DNA from: Calendula officinalis
Taxonomy: Eukaryota; Streptophyta; Magnoliopsida; Asterales; Asteraceae
DNA: 64,000 nucleotides
NCBI GenBank assembly: GCA_963853835.1
Contig: OY970823.1
Coordinates: forward strand, 50,133,808 to 50,197,807
Direction: 5' to 3'
The notes under the pieces are model-generated. The model ran no database searches. It worked only from the letters and a program-made list of their open reading frames with translations, and was not told the origin of the DNA. Below are positions 55,841 to 64,000 of the stretch, one piece after another. The first letter of the stretch is position 1; every line of letters starts with the position of its first letter. Both the position numbers and the translations under genes were made by a program.

Positions 55841-56734
55841 CAGCTGATTACTATTTTCTGAAAATATTTTCTATGTAATTAAGTGTATTAATTAATTACT
55901 CCCTAAAAAAGAAGTCCAATTTACAATATTTGTTTTCAAAACAAATAGTCTGTATGCTATATAACAACAAATTAAATATTTCGGTTAAGTTCAATTAAGT
56001 AGCAGGAGTTGTTGACTTTGACTTCTGACTATCCATCCTTCTTGTGTTAGGCCTTCTATGCATTAAGCACGTGTACTATAAGCATGCAATATAATTTGGT
56101 AAGTCAATTTTTTTGACTTTTAGTGTAACTAAATAATTTTATTTTGGCACCATATGCCTGCCATGTCTTATCTGATCTATATGTTCATATTGATATATTA
56201 ATCATTGTTTCATATTTCATAATTATGTAATCTTGCTTAAAATGTTTTGTTTTAGATCAGGTCTTGAAGGTCGATTAAATGTAAAATTCAAAGTGTAATT
56301 CTTTTTCTTCAGAATTTTCTTTTAGATTTCTATGTAATATTTTTTTGAATTTTGACCGTAAAAGTCAATGTACGCCTTTTTGGTTCTTTGACATTTACGG
56401 TCAAAGAGACTAGTAATTATTTAAAAAAAATGTTACCGGGATAAAGAGGATTATCAAATTGTGACTTTTTTACCACATAATTTCATAAATAATATTTTAT
56501 ATAAAAAAATATCAATTTCTCAGACAGAAGTCAAAGGATAGAGCAGACAGATCTGCAAGCTCTGTTCATCATGTGACATTTAACCAAATTAAAAAATTCC
56601 GTATGACCATTTACATTTGTGACAGAAATGCAAGATTAACCGAGTAAAACAAACTCTAATATACAATGTAAACAACTGCAAAAATAAAATAAACAATCTA
56701 TATAATTTGAACCAAAATGATGAAAAGCTAGTAA
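55841..56734. other. Intergenic region between Dabb and CLE genes
   Basis: 3' UTR of the Dabb gene plus AT-rich DNA. It includes an inverted sequence pair around 56340-56410 (gaccgtaaaagtcaatgtac / tttgacatttacggtcaaag). No coding signal. Confidence 0.5.
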
Positions 56735-56986
56735 TCAATTGTGAAGTGGGTTTGGCCCGCCCAGAACCGCCCGTTTTGAGACACCGGTAATCGGGTCAAT
56801 TTTGCCATTTCTAGATCCTTTAGGAGCTGTTGCTGTTTGTGTTTTCCATTGATAATTGGAAGGGTGTTGTGGTTGGAATCTTTGATTGTTTTGTTCTTCA
56901 ATTGTGATTCTGTGGGAATCAGAAACCCGAATGGTTATGAGGATTGTGAAAATTAGGATTCGGGTGTATTGAATTCTCGTGAACAT
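56735..56986 (-). CDS. CLE-family peptide hormone precursor
   Basis: 83-aa prepropeptide; the inner ATG at 56986 is preferred because it directly begins a signal peptide (MFTRIQYTRILIFTILITIR, residues 1-20, cleavage near VSDS). A variable basic/Gln-rich middle is followed by a C-terminal CLE dodecapeptide RAVLGGPNPLHN (72-83) right at the stop, as expected for CLE signals that bind leucine-rich-repeat receptor kinases in meristem or vascular control. Consensus is RxVPxGPNPLHN; position 4 here is Leu, while Pro7 and Pro9 are kept. An upstream in-frame ATG at 57100 would add a non-signal-like 38-residue extension. Intronless, on its own between the Dabb gene and a Stowaway MITE. Confidence 0.88.
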   Translation of the reverse strand: MFTRIQYTRILIFTILITIRVSDSHRITIEEQNNQRFQPQHPSNYQWKTQTATAPKGSRNGKIDPITGVSKRAVLGGPNPLHN

Positions 56987-57391
56987 GGTAATGGAATGGT
57001 GATCAAGAGAAAGAGTTTGGAATGGAATTAGTCGATGAGAATGGAGACGCGTGAGGTCTTTAAGATGGGTTGATGAGAGTGAGTTTTTTGAAAAAGACAA
57101 GATTACCCTTTTATGTATTATTGGTTATTTACCGAAAATACCACTTGGTTTAAGTTGATGAATTTTGTCACGTGTCTGTTTTCTACCTTTGGTTTTTGTT
57201 TTGGTGTATAGGTGGATCTGTGATTGGAAATATTTGATGATGAATGTGAACAAGGGAGAGAGGGTGGTGGGCTGGAGTTGGGGTTGAAGGGTATGATTGA
57301 CATTTTCCATTGTGATGGTTGACTTTTTATAAGTTGTAATAATCGTTTTTGACAAAACAAAACTTTTGGAATTTAAATCAGATGAATGTTA

Positions 57392-57655
57392 CTCCCTCCG
57401 TCCCTAAATAAAGTTCTTATTTGTCTTGGGCACAAGATTTAAGGAGAAAGTTAGTGGTAGGGTCATTGGTAATAAATTTGAGTAAAATATAAAGTTGGTT
57501 TGGAGAGAGAAAGATAGTTAGTGGATTGTTAGTAGTGGGGTCCTTAATAATTATATTATTTTATTAAGTGGACCCCATCAACTTGTGAAATGGGAACTTT
57601 ATTTAGGGACAAAAATATAAGGAGAAATGGGAACTTTATTTAGGGACGGAGGGAG
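57392..57655. mobile_element. Stowaway MITE
   Basis: 264 bp, TA|CTCCCTCCGTCCC to GGGACGGAGGGAG|TA; same family and length as the pair at 52284 and 52814. Lies about 400 bp upstream of the CLE start. Confidence 0.92.
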
Positions 57656-57916
57656 TATTAGTCAAAGATCTCATTTTCAAGATGTTACTATTTATAAATT
57701 ATAATGATAAATAACAGAAAACTATAATAAACCAGAATGTATTATATATATTGAATGATATATATCAGAACTATGAGTTTTTTCCTACAGTTACAACATT
57801 GTCCAAAAATGATTTTGAGTTGTAATATAATATAATGTACTCTATTATCCATAATCTAAAAGTGTTTTATACACCTTAATCGTTTTTTTCATCACACTTC
57901 ACATGTTATTTATATA
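57656..57916. other. AT-rich spacer
   Basis: No gene or element recognised. Confidence 0.4.
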
Positions 57917-58040
57917 CTAGGTTAAAGCCCGCGCGATACGGCGGGCTGCGAACAATATATTTAAGGCGATCAAATGTTGTTTCGTTGCATATTTGTTATA
58001 ACAATTACAGTACATAAGCATGATAACTATGTATCAAATA
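57917..58040 (-). mobile_element. Helitron 3' end
   Basis: Read on the minus strand: hairpin AGCCCGCCGTATCGCGCGGGCT, about 9 nt, CTAG, then host T. The rest of the Helitron should extend to the right but is interrupted by the solo LTR at 58041; its 5' end was not found. Confidence 0.55.
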
Positions 58041-60003
58041 TGTAACATCCTAAAATTGGCCTAGTTGTTTTAGGTATATATTGATATTTGATCAATGTCT
58101 ATTTGACCTTATGTGGAATGGATTGATTAAATGTTAAATGAATTGTTTAGTATTTTGTCTTTTTGTGATATTTTAATCAAGGGATTAAAATATCCGATTT
58201 TCGAAATGTTTAAATGATTATGTGGTTTTTATATTGTTAGATTAACTTTTGAATTTCAATCCCGAAAACATATTCGTTTTTGAAAATGGAGTATGTTTGG
58301 TATTTTAAATAAATTAGTTGTGGACCGGATACCCTTTTAGATACTGTTATTAAATGATATGTGCACCTGTTGTTTTCCCCTTGTGCCACGTTTTGAAGGA
58401 GCTGTCAAAACCTCATTCTCTTCTCTCAGTTACATATCACCACACACAACAAGATTGCATGTGCCTTTTCTCTCTCTAACTTCTCTCTAAAAAAACCCTC
58501 TTCATCTTCTTGCTTGTTCATGGTGTCTTTTCAAGATCTAGGGCTTGTTTCTTGCTCGATCAAAATTCTAAACTCATTTTTGAGTAGGCCTTGAGGTGAG
58601 CTTCATCCTATATGTGTTCGTTTTTTATTTCATGCAAGTTGGTTAAACTAGGGTTTATGATTCTTGAAGTTTTGTAGGTGAATCTTGTGTTAGATGTTAG
58701 ATTACATGTTTATTCAAGCTTTTACATGTATTGTGTGGTTATTTGTGGGACGAAACTAAGTTTTGGTGAAACTCACCTTCAAGCTCCATTAATGGAGGTT
58801 TGAAGAAGATGGGTTTTGTCAAACCTTGGATTTCTTAAGGATTTGATGGTTGATGTTGTTTATTATGTTAAGATAACATGTTTGGTAAATTACTTATGTT
58901 GATTGTCAAATATTGGTGGATTTTGTGAAATATACTAGTTAGTGTTGGATGATTTGGGTCAAAAAGATAAACTAGCAATTTTGGGTAAAATACTTAGTCA
59001 AGAAGGTTGTTGATTTGGTTAAATTATGTAGTTAGTCATGACTTGCTAAATGTGGTGTTTATATGGGTTAAAGTCGAGATTTAGTAGTATTAGAACTATG
59101 TTTGGATTTTGACCCGTTTGGATGTAAAATATATAATGTGGTTAGTTGACTTGAATTATGAAAGTACGATGTGAATATGACTTGAGTAGTTATTATTGCA
59201 AGTATGTAGATGTCATTTGGGTAAAGAGTTAGTTTATGAACTTACTCGACAATTGTTTATAATTTGGTGGAAATATGTACTAATTCGGTATTCCTTTGGA
59301 TTCACAGGAAATCGGAGGACAACTCAGTGACATTAGACTACTGAGTTGGTGGCAAGGAGAAGGTTACGGTGAGTGGATTTAATCCCCAACTTGTGTTTGG
59401 TTGCAATCAGTTAGTGCTGATCAGTTAGTGCTGATCCGTTAGTGCTGACCCCGTTAATGCTGATCAGTTAGTGCTGACCAGTTAGTGCTGACCCCGTTAA
59501 TGTTAATCAGTTAGTGTTGATCAGTTAGTGATGATCCGTTAGTGCTGACCCCGTTAATGTTGATCAGTTAGTGTTGACCCCGTTAATGCTGATCAGTTAG
59601 TGCTGACCCCGTTAGTGCTGATCAGTTAGTGCTGACCCCGTTAATGCTGATCAGTTAGTGCTGACCCCGTTAATGCTGATCAGTTAGTGCTGACTCAGTT
59701 AGTGCTGACCAAGTTAGTGTTGACCCCGTTAGTGCTGATCAGTTAGTGCTGACCCCGTTAATGCTGATCAGTTAGTGTTGATCAGTTTATGCTGACCCAG
59801 TTAGTGCTGACCCCGTTAATGTTGGTCAGTTAGTGCTGATTCGTTAGTGCTGATCCGTTAATGCCGATCCATTAGTGTTGATCCGTAATGTTGCTCCGCT
59901 ATATTGGGACTGGAACATGATATACATACATACAAATCACATAGATATACACACACATTATACACATATACAGAATTATCAAAAACCTAAAAACTCGAAA
60001 ACA
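58041..60003. repeat. Solo LTR immediately upstream of the SDR gene
   Basis: 1963 bp, TGTAACATCCTAAAATTGG to CTCGAAAACA, with a perfect 5-bp duplication aaata (58036-58040, 60004-60008). No internal retroelement region follows. It includes leader-like text (58420-58600) and a minisatellite near its right end. Probably a gypsy LTR. Confidence 0.75.
59408..59890. repeat. GTTAGTGCTGAYC minisatellite
   Basis: More than 30 tandem copies of a 13-15-bp unit, gttagtgctgatca / gttaatgctgacccc, with the palindrome ctgatcag recurring at unit junctions. Confidence 0.93.
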
Positions 60004-60015
60004 AAATATAGACAC

Positions 60016-63000
60016 ATGGAATCAAAAAGGTCATCAACTTTCTTTCATATTTGAATTCCATAGTTTTTGACATGATACCATCCTTGACTAATTTAGTAAC
60101 AAGCTTGTTTATATGATATTAATGTTTGAATTGTGTTTAGGATTGCGGTTGTTACAGGAGGAAACAAAGGTCTTGGTCTGGAGATATGTAAACAACTAGC
60201 TTCTTCCACGCATGGTCTTGTCATACTAACAGCTAGAGATGAACAAAAGGGTCTCCAAGCTCTTCACGAGCTTCAAACCTCGGGTTTGTCGGAAAATGTT
60301 GTTTTCCGACAACTTGATGTCACAAATCCAGCTAGTATCACATCATTTGCGGATTTTATCCGCACGCGGTTCGGAAAGCTTGATATATTGGTAGGATTTG
60401 AAGTTTGAAACACTACAAGAAAAATGACTTTTAGAGACCACAAATGTGGTGTCAAAAACTCTAAAAGTCATCTCAAAAGGGTTTTAGAGACCACTATGGT
60501 TTCTAAAGGAGTCGTCTCAGTAGCCTCATTTCTGAAAGTTTTTTTTGAACCATTTTGTTGTCTCTAAAAATAATTACTTTTAGAGACAACATGTGGTCTC
60601 TAAACGTAATTATTAATTAAAATAATAATTACTTTTTGCCACGACAATTGGTGTCTAAAAATTATTTTTAATTTCCAATTAATTACTTGTAGAGACGACA
60701 TGTGATGCCAAAAGGTAGTTTACAACAAAACATGATAACTACTTTTAGAGACCATTTTTCGTCCTAAAAGCTTCAGTTTTCATATTTATTTTTCAGAATT
60801 TTTATTTTACACATCAAATTGAAGAAATAATAAATCACAAAAAATATAATGTGTTAATAAAAGATCACAAAAAATATAATGTCATAACACAGTAGACCTT
60901 TGTTCAAAGTTTAGTACTACTAAATTGGTATACTAGCTAATTGGTATCTTCTTCATCATCCTCCTCGTCATCGTCATCATCACCATCCCCGGATTGTTGT
61001 GATACTTGGTTGTTTTTACAAGCATTGTAGTCAAATGGAGCAACCGGTGTTGGTACAAATGGTTGTAAGTTGGCCATACTAGAATTAGGAATCATACTTG
61101 AGAAATATGTAGCCATCTCTTGGTACCGTTTGCGATCTTGTTCATCACGATGTCTTTCCCAAGCACGCATCATATCTTGCATCTCACTTGAAGATGATAC
61201 CATAGTTGTAGACGAGGAAGGCAAACAAGATTGACGATTTAACTTTCATCCTCGTCCAATGTTGTGACCACGCTTAACACCAAACACTTTCTTGAATACT
61301 TCTTGCTCATTTACCGATGTTGATCCATCGGGGTTAGACGATGATGATGTATTTTGAGTTTGAATCTCCAACTCGGCGGCCAACTTGTCCTGAATTTTAT
61401 CCGAGGATGAAAGATAATAAGAATTGTCAATTCACCAATTTATCAAACTTAAACAATATTTGCATAAAATGGATATTTCAACAGTAAATATTTTAGTGAT
61501 TTGAGAAACTTAGACATAAAGTTCATGTCATGGTATAACTCCAATTAATTTGAGAACCTTATTGACATAATTTTTTAGAAACTTATATAACTCAAGTATT
61601 TCATGATTTCAACAGAATTTTTCTTAAATAATTACTTACATAATCATTCTCCGCTTGCTGGTTTATCCATCCATCCGTTGAATTGTAATGCATGTCGTAC
61701 CAATTATCTACCAAGCCTGGTATTTTCTTAGTATCTGTATTCTTTAGAGACCATATGTCGTCTTTGTATTTTTTGGATATTACCGCCCCAAATTCATTTG
61801 AGAGGGAAACTTCCCGCTTAACTTTTAGAAACCACTTAGAGCAACGCCTCCTTATTGGCAAGTGAGTTTGAGTGGCGAGACCCAAATCGTTGGCACGAGA
61901 CCACCAGTGGTCTCGCCACTTTGCCTTTCGCCAGTGTGGAGACGAGAAGGGGAGGAATTCGTGAGTTGGTGGGTGGGCCCAAAGGGGTATTTTGTGTGTG
62001 TGTATTTTGTAATGGTGGATCCCAAAAAATAAAAGGGAAGAGGTATTGTTGGCATGGGTACGTCAGTTTCATGTCGGTTGGAAGGTGAGCTGACGTGGCG
62101 CTGATTTGACAACTAACGGTATCAGTTTGTATAACGGTTAGGAGTGGTCTTATGGTCTCAAAATCTTAAAATATTTTTGGTTTATTCAAAATAGATACCG
62201 AGACAACAAGTCGTCTCAAAAACCCTTTTTTAGAGACAACATAATTTGATCTCTAAAAATGTGGTCTTTAAAAGTAACTTTTCTTGTAGTGAAAATTAAT
62301 CAATTGAAAGGTTCATTTTGACTATTAAAGTTAAATCTTTTTTGTTCTCTACATAAATTTTGTTCTCGTTTTTAGTGACGTTTTTGTGTTTGTGTTGGTT
62401 ATATTGACGATGAGATGACATCGCTTCCTACTAAATTTTTTTTATTTATATTTCTACTATACTCATTTTATCAATATAAATGTCCAGATCAAAAGATGAG
62501 ATTATGAAAGAGAACTATTGGATTTTACATTACAATTATTTTATGTGTAGCAAAATAAAGTAAAAAGATTTAGTATGAAGCAATATAAATTTTTATTGAT
62601 CGAATATCAATATTTAATTAACAGTCCGTTCAATTCAAATTATAAGGAAAATCATGCCAGTTTGATCTTTGGATAGGTGAACAACGCGGGTATCAATGGG
62701 ATTGTCGTCGATGAAGGGTCTCTTACAAGCTTAAACCTCCACCCTAGTGATCGGGTCGGTCTTCTTTTTATTAATTTGTAGATATTGTACTTAAAAGTTA
62801 AAAGCAAAATCCATTTTATGATGGACAAAAGTTTATATAGGATACGGGATTGAAGACATATATGGCAAAACATGTTATGTTGCAAACATATGAAACAGCC
62901 AAAGACTGCATCCAAACAAATTATTATGGGACCAAACATGTGACCGAGGCTCTTTTACCATTTCTGTGTTTGTCCTCTTCTCCAAGGATCGTTAATATTT

Positions 63001-64000
63001 CATCTGGAGTGGGGAAACTCAAGGTATCATATATGATCTCTTTTCATTAATTATAATTGTCACATGAGTGACTCGTTTAAAGTAGTCCTTAAATATTGTT
63101 TAATTCAAAATGATAAATATTAACTATTAATCAATAATATTTAATAGTCAAAATTAATTACATATTTTATACATGAAGGGTATTTTGGTCATTTGATACT
63201 TACATAAAATTTATCCCAATATTTTATATTTTATATTTATTTTTAAAATTTTCTTATATTATTAATTTTCGTTAAAAAACAATATTATGCGATAATCACA
63301 TATGATTATATTCTTAATGACATGTGTTATTTTTTGTATAATCACATTTGATTGTATATTTAATCATATATGATGTTTTTGTACAATCACATGTGATCAA
63401 CTATTTAATCACATGTGCATAACTATGTTTTTAATGAAAACAAAATAATTTTTTTCTAAAGTAATAATAATAAATCATATTAAAAATTAATAATAATAAT
63501 AATAATGAATTTTAATTAAAAAGATAATAATTCTAGAAAAATTAAAGAATTTAAAAAACGTTATGTAAAAATTACCAAAATACTCTTCATATATAAAATA
63601 TGTGATTAATCTTGACCATTTATTATTATTGATAAATGGTTAAAATTTGTTACTTGGGACTACAAAAATTTAAATATTACCTTGAACACATATTTAACAT
63701 TAGTATAGGAAAACATATTTAAACTAATTATAATGTATTCATGATTTTAGAATATTAAAGAAGAGTGCGAATAAAATGCTTAGTGATGTCGATAGACTCA
63801 CGGAGGAGGTGGTGGATGAGGTTGTGACCGGATTTCTTTGTGATGTGCAAGATGGTTTGTTGGCGTTGAAGGGGTGGAATGCTCCACTATCAGCCTATGT
63901 GGTTTCCAAAGCCGTTATTAATGCATACACTCGGATTCTTGCAAATAAGTATCCATCATTTCGTATAAATGCAGTTAATCCTGGTTTTACAAAAACAGAT
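60016..64000 (+). CDS. Short-chain dehydrogenase/reductase, salutaridine reductase-like, 3' end outside window
   Basis: NADPH-dependent carbonyl reductase of the SalR/neomenthol dehydrogenase group by motif layout; substrate unknown. Exons: 60016-60029 (ATGGAATCAAAAAG), 60141-60390, 62677-62754, 62841-63023, 63761-64000 and on. Motifs: cofactor TGGNKGLG (10-17), NNAG (90-93), NISSG with the catalytic Ser (168-169), YVVSK (Tyr221, Lys225), then NPGFTKTD. The ~50-residue gap between Ser and Tyr is normal for this subgroup. All junctions keep phase; exon 5 must start after attaaag (63760), because the T-rich acceptor at 63750 leads to a stop. Intron 2 (2286 bp) holds a CACTA element. The promoter is displaced by the solo LTR 58041-60003. 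Confidence 0.85.
60937..61885 (-). pseudogene. CACTA-associated Transposase_24-like protein remnant
   Basis: Minus-strand pieces: WYDMHYNSTDGWINQQAEND (about 61720-61640); ELEIQTQNTSSSSNPDG and EVFKKVFGVKRG (61370-61250); then a tail ending in an acidic run (DGDDDDDEEDDEEDTN, stop at 60937). The style fits the plant transposase Ptta/En/Spm accessory family. Interrupted by a stop near 61247 and probable introns; the N-terminus is cut by the MITE at 61839. Confidence 0.6.
61839..62149. mobile_element. Harbinger-type MITE inside the CACTA element
   Basis: 311 bp, GAGCAACGCCTCCTTA to TAGGAGTGGTC, flanked by TTA (61836-61838, 62150-62152). Shares interior with 20205-20520. Confidence 0.75.
63085..63690. 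mobile_element. Foldback element in SDR intron 4
   Basis: Left arm near 63150-63200 (attacatattttatacatga, gggtattttggtcattt) is the inverted copy of the right arm near 63568-63610 (aaattaccaaaatactc, ttcatatataaaatatgtg). The centre repeats aatcacatgtgat words as in 25360-25850. Confidence 0.65.

Larger units (their letters stand above)
60411..62291 (-). mobile_element. CACTA (En/Spm) element, non-autonomous
   Basis: 1881 bp with termini CACTACAAGAAAA and TTTTCTTGTAGTG and 3-bp aaa flanks (60408-60410, 62292-62294). Subterminal ttttagagacca / tggtctctaaa words are repeated. It contains remnants of a Transposase_24 (Ptta) type protein on the minus strand and a Harbinger MITE. Confidence 0.9.

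Noticed and set aside
57118..57360. Two minus-strand ORFs of about 80 codons upstream of the CLE gene
   Set aside because: They overlap each other in different frames, lack domains, and lie in the likely CLE promoter.
59408..59890. CRISPR-like regular repeats
   Set aside because: Units are contiguous without unique spacers and the genome is a plant's; it is a minisatellite.
60133..60408. SDR ORF starting at 60133
   Set aside because: It starts at GTG within intron 1. The exon begins at 60141 after AG and joins the ATG exon at 60016-60029.

Overview
The window is nuclear DNA of a flowering plant, almost certainly a eudicot. It is AT-rich, has GT-AG introns, plant-only gene families (a CLE peptide, a mitochondrial DEAD-box helicase, a plant rhomboid) and many kinds of transposon. 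The mix of Tekay-type Ty3/gypsy elements and 'taggggtg' hAT repeats would fit Asteraceae, but that is inference.

Layout. 1-1894: the 5' four exons of a rhomboid-like protease, minus strand, cut by the window edge. 2-20.6 kb: a three-level nest. A decayed hAT transposase gene (minus) is split by a Ty1/copia element (4511-19866, target duplication ATATA), which is split by an apparently intact Ty3/gypsy element (5978-14350, target duplication GTTCA) with LTRs that look identical and one 1536-codon gag-pol ORF. 20.6-24 kb: Harbinger and Stowaway MITEs, a non-autonomous Helitron with tandem repeats and a solo LTR, and a hAT MITE inside a Harbinger MITE. 24-30.1 kb and 43.0-48.0 kb: a direct segmental duplication, each copy with one two-exon F-box gene. 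30.2-42.9 kb, between the copies: a copia remnant carrying a hAT MITE, then a solo LTR holding another hAT MITE and an opposite solo LTR, which holds a broken minus-strand gypsy element.

48.7-57 kb is the gene-dense part: the RH47-type mitochondrial DEAD-box helicase, a nine-exon stress-response A/B-barrel (Dabb) gene with probable plastid targeting, and a small minus-strand CLE prepropeptide gene. 58-64 kb: a salutaridine-reductase-like short-chain dehydrogenase, cut by the right edge. A 1963-bp solo LTR with a minisatellite lies 12 bp upstream of its start codon, and a CACTA element sits 20 bp inside its second intron.

The genes form no pathway or operon. The main story is insertion history: nested target-site duplications date the events relative to each other, two interrupted transposon reading frames rejoin exactly when the younger insertion is removed in thought, and related LTRs carry different short GC-rich palindromes at one conserved place. 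All coordinates were read by eye; no alignment or database search was run.
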